Positions 17,882 to 27,647 are shown, numbered from the stretch's first letter. The stretch: DNA of 64,000 nt from Prevotella lacticifex (GCF_019973375.1 NZ_BPTV01000002.1:124001-188000), one strand, 5' to 3'. Program-made: numbers and translations. The notes: generated by a model from the letters alone, not told the origin.

Positions 17882-18784
17882 ATGAACAGAATATTTAAAG
17901 TTTTATAACTCGCATCAATGTTGCTGATTGCTGTTCAGCCATCGGCGCAGGGGCAGAATACCAACACCGAAGGCAGCTCTCAAGGAAAGGAACCGGCAAC
18001 CGTCCTCGATAAGGTGCAGTACCGCGTCACGTATGCAGCACGATTGGTCGAAGATACCACAAAAGTTGATTCTATTGGCGGTTATGACTATAGCGACGAT
18101 GACATGCGACTCGATATGGGCAAGACTGTCAGCGAGTTTTACAGTGGCCGCAAGGCGATAGTCGACAAATGGATGAAGGAGAAAATGGACCGCGGCGAAC
18201 GCGATTTCACTAACATGCCGGCACAATCGTCAATATCGTGGATTGTATATCGCAATTATCCTGAGGGCGAGACAACTACCTTCGACGATGCCATGATGAA
18301 CAGCTATCGGATATCGGAGAAAACACAGACACCACAATGGAGCATAGGCTCAGACACCTGCACAATCATCGGCTATCACTGTATGAAAGCTGAAACCAAC
18401 TTCAAGGGGCGTCATTGGACTGTGTGGTACGCCGAAGATATTCCTCTCGATAATGGTCCATGGAAACTGATTGGGCTCCCCGGACTAATCCTTAAAGCTA
18501 CGGATGCTAAAAAACAATACATTTTTGAAGCAAAAGGACTCGAGCAGGTTGACGGCAAAGAAGATATTACGCTCATTAAAAACTACAAGAAGTATGAATC
18601 GGTAACGCAGAAGCAATTTGACAAAATTAACCGCACCACTTCTTTTGACGATGCCATGAAGGCCTCGGGAATAACCATCAGCTTGGACAATGTCACGATT
18701 GAGGAAGGAGGCTTCAAAGACGACTTTATGAAATATATTATTAGCACGCCGATTCCTCAGATAATTAGGAAAAGCCTGGGGTAG
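17882..18784 (+). pseudogene. GLPGLI family protein, stop codon inside the signal peptide
   Basis: The natural start appears to be ATG 17882 (MNRIFKVL). The next codon, TAA at 17906-17908, stops it. The same frame continues with LASMLLIAVQPSAQG, which together would make a normal signal peptide. The rest (ATG 17918 to 18784, 288 residues) is intact. It has the family signature GPWKLIGLPGLILKA and the following Phe-Glu-Ala-Lys segment. GLPGLI proteins are secreted Bacteroidetes proteins of unknown function. Restart at 17918 would give a hydrophobic stub without the basic n-region. Whether it is a dead gene, a recent mutation or a sequence error cannot be told here. Confidence 0.75.
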
Positions 18785-18805
18785 TACCGATTCTGTCAGT
18801 GCCAC

Positions 18806-19573
18806 CTATTTGTAATTTCTTATCCTCACATCGATGCCAGATCCCTTCAAGAGGTTCGCAACCTGCTGAATATCAGTGTCGGAGTAATGATAAGGGAAGA
18901 GAACCTTCGGCTTGATTATCTTTGCTGCGCGAGCCGTCTGTGCGGGAGTCATCGTGAACGGCTGATTGGTGGAGAGAAAGGCCACGTCGATGTTCTTAAT
19001 GTTCCGCATCTCGGGAATGTCCTCAGTATCGCCGGAGATATATACTCTGAAACCGTCAAGCGTGAGAATAAAGCCATTATCACGTCCTTTGGGATGGAAC
19101 TTTTCCCTACCCAGAGTAATATTGTAGGCCGGAACAGCATCTACGGTAATGTCATCAGCGAGACGCAGATGGTCGCCATTGTGCATAACTTTCCCTTTCC
19201 CGATGATTTTGGCACAGTTGGCATTCGTAACAATGACCGTCGAGGGTTTTTCCAACTGTCTGATAGCCACCGTGTCGCAGTGATCGTAGTGCTCATGGGT
19301 AACTAAAATATAGTCAGCCTTGGGCATCGTGCTGTAATCGGTCGTCGGTTCCAGCCTACTAACGGGGTCGACTTCTATCTCCCTGCCGTCGAACGTGATT
19401 CGTATACTGCCGTGTTTAATAGCGGTGAAAGTAATCTCCTTTCCACTCTTCGTTCCGAATGTATCTGTCTGAGTATCAGAGCCCGACTTCTCCCTACACG
19501 CTGCTATGGCCAATGTAGCTATCATGAGCATCATAGTGAGCAGCAGGTTCTTCTTTAGGTGTCCTGTCATCAT
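18806..19573 (-). CDS. metallo-beta-lactamase-fold hydrolase, lipoprotein (UlaG-like)
   Basis: 255 residues. The N-terminus is hydrophobic and ends in a lipobox (IAAC), so it is probably a membrane-anchored lipoprotein. The metal-binding motif HEHYDH is present, followed by later His/Asp (SGDTEDIPEM, LFPYHYSD), as in UlaG-like MBL-fold hydrolases. Substrate unknown. It is convergent with the GLPGLI gene and divergent from the rhodanese gene. Confidence 0.85.
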   Translation of the reverse strand: MMTGHLKKNLLLTMMLMIATLAIAACREKSGSDTQTDTFGTKSGKEITFTAIKHGSIRITFDGREIEVDPVSRLEPTTDYSTMPKADYILVTHEHYDHCDTVAIRQLEKPSTVIVTNANCAKIIGKGKVMHNGDHLRLADDITVDAVPAYNITLGREKFHPKGRDNGFILTLDGFRVYISGDTEDIPEMRNIKNIDVAFLSTNQPFTMTPAQTARAAKIIKPKVLFPYHYSDTDIQQVANLLKGSGIDVRIRNYK

Positions 19574-19609
19574 ATTTCAGTGCGGTTTTCGTTTGTTGCT
19601 AATCCCTGG

Positions 19610-19730
19610 CAAATATACGGAGAAATCCACGAATATTGAAATCAAAACGCAGTTATTTGATGTATTTTTCCGTAAAACAAAATTTTTCCGACGTTCGGGC
19701 ATGATTATTCAAATTTAATTCGTAAGTTTG
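19610..19730. promoter_or_regulatory. divergent promoter pair
   Basis: TATATTTG on the minus strand (19617-19610) lies 37 bases before the hydrolase gene. TAAGTTTG on the plus strand (19723-19730) lies 14 bases before the rhodanese ATG. Both fit the Bacteroidetes -7 element. Confidence 0.55.
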
Positions 19731-19744
19731 TAGCAAAAACGGAT

Positions 19745-20128
19745 ATGAAGAAGTTATTGACACTATTGCTCGGACTCTTAGGCTTTGCATCCGGTTGCAG
19801 CGGCCAGCATGATTCTATTAAAACGGTATCGGCTGCTGAGTTTGCCGAAATCATCAAGTCGGATTCTGTCATTCTTGTGGATGTCAGGACGGCTGACGAA
19901 TATGGTGCCGGCCACATCGACGGTGCACGCAATATCGACGTTCTGAAGGACGGTTTCAAGTCCGAGGCTGTCGCCAATCTCCCCAAGGACAAGACCATAG
20001 CGGTGTATTGTCGGTCAGGGAAACGGAGTATGAAAGCAGCCCGCATCCTCGCTAACGAAGGCTACAAGGTTGTCAATCTCCGTGGTGGTTGGCTGGAGTG
20101 GACTGAAAAGTGTAAGCCCAAGCCATAA
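19745..20128 (+). CDS. rhodanese-like lipoprotein
   Basis: 127 residues. It has a signal peptide with lipobox (ASGC at about residue 18). It is a single rhodanese domain with VDVRTADEYGAGHIDGA and the active-site loop CRSGKRS including the catalytic Cys. It probably moves sulfur or acts on thiols at the inner face of an envelope membrane. The substrate is unknown. Confidence 0.88.
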   Translation: MKKLLTLLLGLLGFASGCSGQHDSIKTVSAAEFAEIIKSDSVILVDVRTADEYGAGHIDGARNIDVLKDGFKSEAVANLPKDKTIAVYCRSGKRSMKAARILANEGYKVVNLRGGWLEWTEKCKPKP

Positions 20129-20283
20129 AACCTCGTAATCATACCCCCGCAGTCTAAGGCCTCAGCAGTGATTAATCGTCAAAGAAATTGAAGTTCAGGG
20201 GATTGAAGATGCAAATGAATGGGAACTCATGTAGCCACGTGAACACTAAATTAAGAAAACATTTGCAGCATACATACATACAA

Positions 20284-20546
20284 CGTAGGGGTGGGGTTTA
20301 TCCCCATCCTCTCAGCTGCGGGGTATTTGCTTTGTATCTTGTCCGCTGTTGGTAGGACGGGGATAAACCCCGTCCCTACGGTGGATATGTGCAACACTTT
20401 GATTATCAATGGATTACCAAAGGGATTGTAGCACTCGGTAGGGTTGGGGTTTATCCCCACCCTCGCAGCTGCGGGGCATTTGCTTTGTATCTTGTCCGCT
20501 GTTGGTAGGACGGGGATAAACCCCCTACGTTGGATAGGTGCAACAC
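20284..20546 (+). repeat. tandem pair of about 112-bp intergenic repeats
   Basis: Unit 1 is 20284-20397 and unit 2 is 20436-20546. Each runs from GTAGGG-TGGGGTTTATCCCC through CAGCTGCGGGG-ATTTGCTTTG and CTGTTGGTAGGACGGGGATA to GTGCAACAC. Pieces of the same unit occur at 1-40 (inverted) and 340-384. In 20129-20710 I see no gene. A 12-base word TCAGATGCTACT is also repeated near 20612 and 20674. Confidence 0.75.
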
Positions 20547-20710
20547 ATGTTGTATATGGTTAAAATTCTAAACAAATTTCACATCGCAATGAGGACGGAG
20601 AAAAGGGATCAGATGCTACTCTGCCGTTCTGATCACGCTGGTAGTTCATCGATGAGATCCGGAGGAAATGGATCAGATGCTACTGAACGCTGATTATTCG
20701 TATATAAAAA

Positions 20711-20768
20711 ACCGCCAAATCGTCCGAAAGAGTGGTTAAAATTGCATACAATCGGACAACTTGGCGGT
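20711..20768 (-). terminator. rho-independent terminator of the pectinase gene
   Basis: Read on the minus strand, ACCGCCAAGTTGTCCGA pairs with TCGGACGATTTGGCGGT (one two-base mismatch) and is followed by TTTTTATATA. It begins 9 bases after the stop codon of the pectinase gene. Confidence 0.8.
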
Positions 20769-20776
20769 AATCTATT

Positions 20777-23700
20777 TTATTTCACCATTACCTTTCTGAC
20801 AGTCGTTTTGCCATTGGAATAGTGCGTCTTAACGATGTTCAGACCATGCTGCAACGAGTGCTGGCGGACACCGTTAGCAGAGTAGTAGATGGTGCTCACC
20901 ACCGTGGCTCCGTCAGCCTCAGCGGCATTTATAGCCGTAGTGGTTTCTCCCCACGCCGCAGCCTTTGCCTTTGCCGATGGAGCCGAGATATTCATTGTGG
21001 CTCCGGCGTGTGCCGACACCTCAGCCTTCACCTCGCTGGCAGGATATGCCGTCAGCTTATAGTAGGCCGAAGGAATGAAGTAAGCGATGTTGCCCGACCG
21101 CTGCTGCACGTCGGCGGCACCATAGCAGCCCTTTACCGTGATATTGTAGTCGGTGTATCCCTTTGCGGTGGCATAGACCTTCCACGGGGTTTTCTGAGCG
21201 TTGGCACTGGTGAAAGCCGAGTTCTCTACATATATATTACTGCGGTAAGCGGCTCCCACGCAATAGTTGGAGACAGATGACGAGTAGAGGCAGTTGACGA
21301 TGTGCACCTGTCCGAAGCGCACACGTGGCTGACGCTCCTTGCAGCCCTCGTCCCACCAGCAGTTGGCGAAGGTGGTGCGGAGCTTGCCTAAGTCCTTGGT
21401 ATTCTTGTCGCTGCCACCCCAGAGATCAGAGAAGCGGTGGTCGTTGCTGCCACCGGAACCACCGGCGTAAGGAGCCTTCAGGTAGCGGAATCGGCACCAC
21501 GTGACGCAGATATTGTCGGAGGCGTTATTGCAGTCGAAGTTGCCGTCAACAGCATCCTGGAAGTCGCAGTGGTCAACCCATATATACTGCGAGTTCTGCA
21601 GCGTGAGATTGTCCTCACCATCGATGTCGTAAGCTCCTGATCCTTTGAAGGTTATATTGCGCAGAATGATATTCTTGCTGTTCTTTATCATCAGTATGCC
21701 CGTCTTCTTCACAACAGCGGTGTGGGTAGGATTGATGAGTACCGATCCCGGCAGACCATAGACGGTCTTGTTCTGTGCGCCATTGACTGAGAGCTGTCCG
21801 TCGAAAGTGAGGGTGCCCTTGATGTAGATGGTCTTGGCGTCGGTGCCGGACATAGCGCTGACGAGGTCAGCGGCAGTGGTGACGACAACGGCATTGCGGT
21901 CGCCGGAGCCGGTGATGCTACCGCCTACCGTGCCCCATCCCACTGGAGCGTTGGCATCGTACTTGCTCAGTCCGGTTGTGCTTGTACTTGACGACGACGA
22001 TGATGACGACGATGACGATCCGACACTCGACACCGTAAGGCTCTTGGCAGTACCGAAACCGCCGTTAGGATTGGACGCTCTTACGCTGTAGGTGCCTGTT
22101 GCCGTGATAGTATACGAGGTCGTAGCACTGCCGACGATGGTCAGCAGAGTGCCGTCCTTGAAGATAGCATAGGAGCTTGCTCCGCTGACTTTACCCCACT
22201 GTATGCTGTTGCCGTTCTGCGAGAGCGTATTCAGCGTGAGCTGAGCCGCATCGTTATATGGCTTCCATGAACCGAAGACGTTGCCGATGGCATAGTCCTT
22301 TGCTGCGGCTGAGGAGATGATGGTCTCCTTAGTGGCAGAGTTCGATCCCTGATAGAACTTAACCTTGTTTGAACTTGGCGAGACTACAGTACCGTTGCTG
22401 TTGACAGAGCGGTACTCGACGAATTTATCGGCTATGACGTTCATGCCCTGAGCCGTAAAGCGCGATGCAATGATTTTGGTTGGAGCTCCGAGCGTGGTAT
22501 TGATGTAAGCCACACGAGGCTTTCCGCCCCATGCGCGTCCGAGGGAGTAGCTCTCGGCGTAGTTGACAATCTTACAGTCGTTGAACACATATCCCCATGT
22601 ACTCTCGGTGTATGGTGCCGCAATAACGCAACTGCCCTTGCCGCTTGCAGTACGCTTCTCGACGGTTAGGGTGCACTTGTTGAAGAATACGTCGCCGCCA
22701 CCACAGATAAAATCGACTGTTCCATGGATGTCGCAGCCCTCAAAATAAAATTTTCCACTGCGGTTGGCACTGTAATAAGTATCCTGATAAGACAGCATAC
22801 GCACATTCTTGCAGATGGTGTTGTTGCCCTTGTCCTGGAGACATACGGCGCGTCCGGCCGAAGTGGCGTTGTAGTAGTTGAGCGCATTCTTGAGCGTAAG
22901 GTCCTGAAGATAAGTGTTTTGGCCTTGGTTGAGCAGCGTGGCCGTAGTGCCTATGCCCTCGTTAGCCACGTCAGGAGCATTGCGGATGATGGTCTTGTCC
23001 ATGCTCTGACCGATAATGGAGATGTTGTTTCCGGTGATGGCGGTGAGACATGTGGTGCCGAGGTCGTAAGTGCCGTTGGGGAGGAAGATATACTTGCGGC
23101 CGGACGACTTGCTGGCGTTGGCCTGCTTCAGAGCTGCGAGGAAGCTGCTTGCCGACCCGGCCTTGACAACGTAGTAGTTCTGTGACACAGCGGTGAAGGA
23201 ACCGGAGCTCTCGGTGCTGTTGTCAGTCTTATTATCGTCGGAGGATGAGGATGAGGACGACGGTGCGGAGTATTTGTTCAGCACCACGCTGATACTCTTG
23301 AGATACGACGATCCCGTAGCGTAAATGACGACGTAGCCGGCACTCACCTCAGCGGCCGTTGCAGTGTGGTTGGTGACATCGGCTGTTGCTGCCACACCGC
23401 CAACGTTATAGTTGTGGTATCCCGTTGCGCTCGTTACCGTCACGACATCGGAGGTCGTCGTTACCGGTACACGCAGGGCCGTCTTGGCGTTGAACTGCGC
23501 GTCGTTAGTGCGCTGTGCGAACTTACCGTATTGCGCTATGCAATAGATGGTTATGCCGTCGAGGGTCGACGGTATGCGTCCCTGCTTTCCTTCGATGGTA
23601 AGTCCACGGAGCGACGATGGATTCACGTTGGCAAAATCCCATTTCGCCGTAGCCTTTGTGGTGCTGGTCTGCGATCCGGTCTGAGTCGTCGACGACGATG

Positions 23701-24178
23701 AAGAACCTGCGTTGTTCTGCACGACCTTGATGCTGTAGATATAGCTCGTTGCTGTTGCCGCGAGCTCGACGTAGCCCTTGCTTACGTCGCTGCTCGTAGC
23801 CGTATATGTCGTAGTGTTGGAGGTGGCAGCCTTGCCGCCGATTTTGAAGTGGTAATAGCCTCCGTTGGCCACTACCGTCACCACATCGGCGGTGCTCTTC
23901 ACCGGAATGCGGAGGTAGGTGTTGGCGTTCACCTGTACGTCGTTGGTGCGTACGGCAAACTTACCGCTCTTGGCAATGACAAACATCTGAATGCCAGACT
24001 GATTGGACGCTACATGGTCCTGTGATCCTTCGATGTGAATACCTTTCAATGACGAGGGATTCATGTGCTGGAAGTCCCATAAAGCCGTGATTGTTGATTC
24101 TTGCACCATTGCCCTGGCAACAAGTGCAAACAGTAGAACAAGCATTATCGCCAGTCCACATTTTTGTTTCGCTTTCAT
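20777..24178 (-). CDS. secreted pectin methylesterase-pectate lyase fusion
   Basis: 1133 residues. Signal peptide is 1-24. Two similar beta-rich domains of unknown role lie at about 30-155 and 175-300 (shared KW/LWDF-NPSSL-G, RTND-Q-NA, RVPV/RIPV). Pectin methylesterase is at about 330-640, with SYQDTYY (Asp 466), GTVDFICGGGDVFF (Asp 489) and LGRAWGG. An Ig/FN3-like domain is at 650-716. A Ser-rich linker of about 15 residues follows. Pectate lyase is at about 765-1050, with WVDHCDFQDAVDGNFD and RQPRVRFG. A C-terminal sorting-like tail is at 1090-1133. De-esterification and beta-elimination in one chain suggest stepwise attack on methylated pectin outside the cell. Monocistronic with its own terminator. 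Confidence 0.92.
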   Translation of the reverse strand: MKAKQKCGLAIMLVLLFALVARAMVQESTITALWDFQHMNPSSLKGIHIEGSQDHVASNQSGIQMFVIAKSGKFAVRTNDVQVNANTYLRIPVKSTADVVTVVANGGYYHFKIGGKAATSNTTTYTATSSDVSKGYVELAATATSYIYSIKVVQNNAGSSSSSTTQTGSQTSTTKATAKWDFANVNPSSLRGLTIEGKQGRIPSTLDGITIYCIAQYGKFAQRTNDAQFNAKTALRVPVTTTSDVVTVTSATGYHNYNVGGVAATADVTNHTATAAEVSAGYVVIYATGSSYLKSISVVLNKYSAPSSSSSSSDDNKTDNSTESSGSFTAVSQNYYVVKAGSASSFLAALKQANASKSSGRKYIFLPNGTYDLGTTCLTAITGNNISIIGQSMDKTIIRNAPDVANEGIGTTATLLNQGQNTYLQDLTLKNALNYYNATSAGRAVCLQDKGNNTICKNVRMLSYQDTYYSANRSGKFYFEGCDIHGTVDFICGGGDVFFNKCTLTVEKRTASGKGSCVIAAPYTESTWGYVFNDCKIVNYAESYSLGRAWGGKPRVAYINTTLGAPTKIIASRFTAQGMNVIADKFVEYRSVNSNGTVVSPSSNKVKFYQGSNSATKETIISSAAAKDYAIGNVFGSWKPYNDAAQLTLNTLSQNGNSIQWGKVSGASSYAIFKDGTLLTIVGSATTSYTITATGTYSVRASNPNGGFGTAKSLTVSSVGSSSSSSSSSSSTSTTGLSKYDANAPVGWGTVGGSITGSGDRNAVVVTTAADLVSAMSGTDAKTIYIKGTLTFDGQLSVNGAQNKTVYGLPGSVLINPTHTAVVKKTGILMIKNSKNIILRNITFKGSGAYDIDGEDNLTLQNSQYIWVDHCDFQDAVDGNFDCNNASDNICVTWCRFRYLKAPYAGGSGGSNDHRFSDLWGGSDKNTKDLGKLRTTFANCWWDEGCKERQPRVRFGQVHIVNCLYSSSVSNYCVGAAYRSNIYVENSAFTSANAQKTPWKVYATAKGYTDYNITVKGCYGAADVQQRSGNIAYFIPSAYYKLTAYPASEVKAEVSAHAGATMNISAPSAKAKAAAWGETTTAINAAEADGATVVSTIYYSANGVRQHSLQHGLNIVKTHYSNGKTTVRKVMVK

Positions 24179-24267
24179 CTGATAAGTTTTAGTTAATTAG
24201 TTGGTTGAATTACAGTTAGATTCGTTCAAGATGACGGCTCGTTATCAAAGTCGTCGCTTATCGAGCG

Positions 24268-24275
24268 CAAATTTA
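24268..24275 (-). promoter_or_regulatory. -7 element of the pectinase promoter
   Basis: TAAATTTG on the minus strand fits TAnnTTTG. The leader to the ATG at 24178 is about 90 bases. Confidence 0.5.
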
Positions 24276-24739
24276 TGAAAATATCAGATTAAGTTAGCAC
24301 TGTGTATACGTAAAAATACACGCAAACGTTTACGTAATTCTTCTTCTGAAGGCTACAAGTGCCGCGACATGCAATAGTAAATTGGCGTATGTTCGAGGAT
24401 TACGGCGTCGCCCTCCTACCCCTACATTAACTGTCGTGCAATTTCATCTTCTCAGATTCCGTTTGTAATAATAATTCAAATCGCAATCGAATCTTTTCTG
24501 CTTCTGCTACGCACTGACTCACAGCCACTTACAAAGCAAGGCCATTTTACGTTGCGAAACGGTCCATTTAAGGCTGCAAAACGGTCGGTCGTAAGACCGA
24601 ATCCTTTATTTCTTAGACGGCAACTAACCCTGCTACCGTTCCTGCTAACGACCATCGTCTATTGGTGGTTTCCGGACGTCTACAAGCGCAACCTAATCCC
24701 AGGGGGGGTGTATGGATTTTTTGCGGCATCAGCGGTTTT

Positions 24740-24895
24740 GCCGGTTTTACTTGCGATTGCAAGCCTGAGGAACGAAGGCTGTTTTCTTCTCCGTCGCCGG
24801 CTTGCCGAAACTTGCTTCGGAGTAAGCCGGCGACGGAGAAGAAACAATGGGCACAGCCCATTGCAAGCGCAAGAGGTTTTATTTGGTTTTTGTCA
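24740..24895 (+). repeat. dispersed intergenic repeat, copy 2, with a long hairpin
   Basis: This is homologous to 75-180 (GCGATTGCAAGCCTGAGG, CAGCCCATTGCAAGCGC). Inserted within it is a perfect 21-base inverted repeat (24783-24803 / 24824-24844, TTTCTTCTCCGTCGCCGGCT and complement). Its loop holds a second small stem (CCGAA / TTCGG). The surrounding 24276-25230 has no gene I can support. A run of seven G at 24703-24709 is also intergenic. Confidence 0.65.
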
Positions 24896-25234
24896 GAAAA
24901 GAATAAGTGCCAAGCCATCGTACGTATTGATATCAATCGCATCAGCCATGTACTATAATTTTGGGTGACGCATTGACGAAGTCGAGAGAGTTGTAATTTG
25001 TCTGAATCAGCGGGCTACTAACAATTTATGACCGATATGCCACTTAAATAACGTTGCTGAGTTTGGCATATTGCATGACGGAAGCGGGAATCGGAGAAGC
25101 CATCTTCCACTTTATTTGCATCTGACGGCCATAGCTGACGCGGTTGTAGGTGTGGCTTTTTGGTATGACCGACTAAAACAGACACAATAAACGTCATTCA
25201 CCGACTCTATTTATCTTTCAATAAAGCTGAAAAT

Positions 25235-25265
25235 TTGGTTGTGGGGAAAATATTTAGTAACTTTG
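25235..25265 (+). promoter_or_regulatory. promoter of the 129-residue membrane protein gene
   Basis: TTG (25235-25237), 20 bases, then TAACTTTG (25258-25265), fits the Bacteroidetes promoter pattern. The ATG follows 25 bases later. Confidence 0.6.
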
Positions 25266-25290
25266 CGGTCAAACAACATATAGTGTCATA

Positions 25291-25680
25291 ATGCTCCCGC
25301 GGAATCAGCCACAGAAAAAACGTAGAAGCAAAAGAAGAATAGTTAGTTGGATGTTGGTAGTCGATTATATAATATATGTTTTCTATAAGCTTGCGTGCCT
25401 CGACCCATTTTGGAATACGTGGCCACGCATGGGAAGTTCGTTTTTTCTGACAATCCCGATAAGTTATTTAGTGATAAGGCTCTTGGATGTATTCGGTATA
25501 CTCAACACTTTCTTCGTCCTAACATGCTTTGTTCCGATATGGATAATGCTCTATTGTCTTGTGTCATTAAGATTCGAAAAAGCGTGTAAAAGATTCAAGA
25601 ATAAGAAGATCGTAACCGATTGGCCGACATGTATGTTTTTCTATATAGTATTTAATGTCACAATGATATTATTGATTTGA
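25291..25680 (+). CDS. small membrane protein, unknown
   Basis: 129 residues. A strongly basic N-terminus (RNQPQKKRRSKRR) is followed by about four hydrophobic segments and a basic loop (KACKRFKNKK). I do not recognise the family. A good promoter directly upstream supports it being a real gene. The DNA is AT-richer than the flanking genes. Confidence 0.55.
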   Translation: MLPRNQPQKKRRSKRRIVSWMLVVDYIIYVFYKLACLDPFWNTWPRMGSSFFLTIPISYLVIRLLDVFGILNTFFVLTCFVPIWIMLYCLVSLRFEKACKRFKNKKIVTDWPTCMFFYIVFNVTMILLI

Positions 25681-25766
25681 GCAACGGGAATATATGAAAT
25701 AATGATTCAATTCCATTAAACTGCGATTCCGCCGGAACACGTAAAATATCACTATAATCGTCGACG

Positions 25767-26183
25767 ATGAAAATAATATCCTATTTCTTTATCGGAATGG
25801 AATATGTCCTCTGCAAAGTCCTGTCTTATCTGCTTGTCATCTTTAAAGGACATAGAACTGGCAATTGCAGTCATGATGCTTCTGTCTATTTCAGAGCTAT
25901 CTTTTGTAATAAAAAATATGTATTCGACGGTATGGGGAACATAAAAGGAATATCGGGATTACTTTGGTTTCTAATGATTGCATTTTTGACACCTGTAGCA
26001 ATTAAACAATATGGAATAATGGGCCTTCTTATTATTTCCGTATTAGCTCTCTTAAATATATTTAGCGACATCTTTAAATACAAAATGAATTTTGTGAATG
26101 AGAAGAGAAGTGTAAACTGGGCGAAGTCAATTAGCAAGTGCAAATTTACGAAGTCTTTTTGTAAACGACTTCATCTGGAGTGA
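25767..26183 (+). CDS. small membrane protein, unknown
   Basis: 138 residues with two or three hydrophobic segments (about 5-25, 65-100) and a basic C-terminus. Family not recognised. Its last 38 bases overlap, on the opposite strand, the broken end of the rtcB fragment. The C-terminus may therefore be a product of that rearrangement. Confidence 0.45.
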   Translation: MKIISYFFIGMEYVLCKVLSYLLVIFKGHRTGNCSHDASVYFRAIFCNKKYVFDGMGNIKGISGLLWFLMIAFLTPVAIKQYGIMGLLIISVLALLNIFSDIFKYKMNFVNEKRSVNWAKSISKCKFTKSFCKRLHLE

Positions 26184-26403
26184 GAAAATTTTCCACACCG
26201 ACAGCATTAGGTATAACCACACCATTGGTTGCAAGTACTGTTCCTATGGGTATACCCTTGCCTCCGTGGAGGTCCAGCATCAACGCAACATGGTGATAGA
26301 CAAACGGAAGCGAGCAGATATTGGTCACTTCCTTCCATGCATGGGCGTCGCACGTCCGTGCCCACATCTTGACGGGCGTGTCATTAATCATGAATTCTTT
26401 CAT
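26146..26403 (-). pseudogene. rtcB: RtcB-type RNA ligase, N-terminal fragment only
   Basis: 85 residues. The first 70 or so match the start of RtcB RNA-splicing ligases: VWARTCDAHAW-like opening (here MWARTCDAHAW), then ALMLDLHGGKGIPIGTVLAT and VVIPNAVGV. In intact proteins the next residues are the metal-binding Asp-Ile-Gly-Cys-Gly-Met. Here the frame instead runs into ENFLTPDE and stops. The remaining 80 per cent of the protein, with all catalytic residues, is missing, so this is a deletion remnant. Confidence 0.75.
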
Positions 26404-26447
26404 ATCTGTTGATTATTATCCGGTCATTATGGCCTTCATTGCGGTTG

Positions 26448-26530
26448 CAAAGTTAGCGTCGCGCTGCGCAAGGTTTTTGCGCAACCAGAAAAAAGTGACG
26501 TTCCGGCGATAAAAAAGCAGAATTGCGCAA
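26448..26530. promoter_or_regulatory. divergent control region with three TTGCGCAA-like sites
   Basis: Between the divergent rtcB fragment and the WYL regulator lie CTGCGCAA (26464-26471), TTGCGCAA (26477-26484) and TTGCGCAA (26523-26530). A TAACTTTG -7 element for rtcB lies at 26455-26448. The palindromic, repeated sites look like operators. Binding by the neighbouring WYL protein is inference. Confidence 0.5.
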
Positions 26531-26586
26531 ATAGGTTTCGCAGAAATGTCTTATCTTTACACCCGAAAAGCTAAAACGCAGCGATT

Positions 26587-27617
26587 ATGCCAGCCAACAA
26601 GAACGCTCTACTCCGATATAAGACCATCGACAACTGCCCCGCAACCGTCAACGCCGTTGGACGCTGCAAGACCTTGTCGATGCCTGCTCCGATGCCCTTT
26701 ACGACTTTGAGGGAATCAGGAAAGGCATATCCACCCGCTCCGTACAGCTTGACATACAGATGATGCGAAGCGACAAACTCGGCTACAATGCACCGATAGA
26801 GGTCTATGACCATAAATATTATAGGTATGCCGACCCCGACTTCTCCATCACGGAGTTGCCGATGTCGCAGAACGATTATGACAAGCTTGCCGAGGCTGTG
26901 GACATGCTCAGGCAGTATGCCGACTTTGATGCCTTCACGGAGCTGTCGGATGTAATCGGCCGTTTGCAGGATACGCTTGCCATTGCCAAGAGTGAGCGGG
27001 CTCCAATCGTGGACTTTGAGCGCAACTCCAACCTCATGGGCCTAAAGTTCCTCAATCCTCTCTACAACTATATCGCCAACAGGCAAACGATAACCGTCAG
27101 CTATCAGCCCTTCAACAATCCCAAGCCTAAGGACTGGACCGTATGGCCCTATCTGCCGAAGGAATACCGCAACCGTTGGTTTCTGTTCTGTACGCGGACG
27201 ACAGACCACCGATTGTTCAATCTGGCACTCGACCGCATGAAGGCCGTAACGCCCAACCGCGACATCGCTTTCGAGGACGACAAGCACTTCGATCCGTCAA
27301 CGTTCTTCAAGGATGTCATTGGCGTTACCAAGACGAGGAGCACACCGCTTGTAACCGTCCGCTTCGTAGCCAACAGAGAGCAGGCTCCTTACATCGAGAC
27401 AAAGCCCGTCCACAGCTCACAGATGGTACTTGAGCGCAATGAGGAAGACGGCAGCGTGCTCTTCCAATGCCGGGTCGTCCTCAACTTCGAGTTCTATGCC
27501 CTCATGCTCTCTTACGGGTCGGGAGTGAAAATCGTCTCTCCCAAATGCGCTGTCAAGACCATCAGAAAGATGCTTAACGAGGCAGCGGAACAATACAACT
27601 CCCAAAATAATCTGTGA
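26587..27617 (+). pseudogene. WYL-domain regulator with an early frameshift
   Basis: The ATG at 26587 opens MPANKNALLRYKTIDNC. The family then continues RNRQRRWTLQDLVDACSD, but those codons are in another frame from 26640. One base is missing in the CCCC run at 26637-26640. After the shift the frame is open to 27617. It carries the rest of the N-terminal winged-helix part and the WYL domain (about YNYIANRQTITVSYQPF through WPYLPKEYRNRWFLF). Internal start at 26760 would lack most of the DNA-binding domain. WYL proteins are ligand-responsive regulators. Here it probably once controlled rtcB. Confidence 0.75.
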
Positions 27618-27647
27618 CTGGGCAACGTTTAGTAACGCCATAGGTTT

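Noticed and set aside
21985-22015. trinucleotide microsatellite (GAC/GAT) on the plus strand
   Set aside because: It encodes the Ser-rich linker of the pectinase. The repeat unit is 3 so frame cannot switch, and similar codon runs are common in such linkers.
24703-24709. G7 run as another phase switch
   Set aside because: It lies in non-coding repeat DNA with no nearby start codon or promoter spacing that it would alter.
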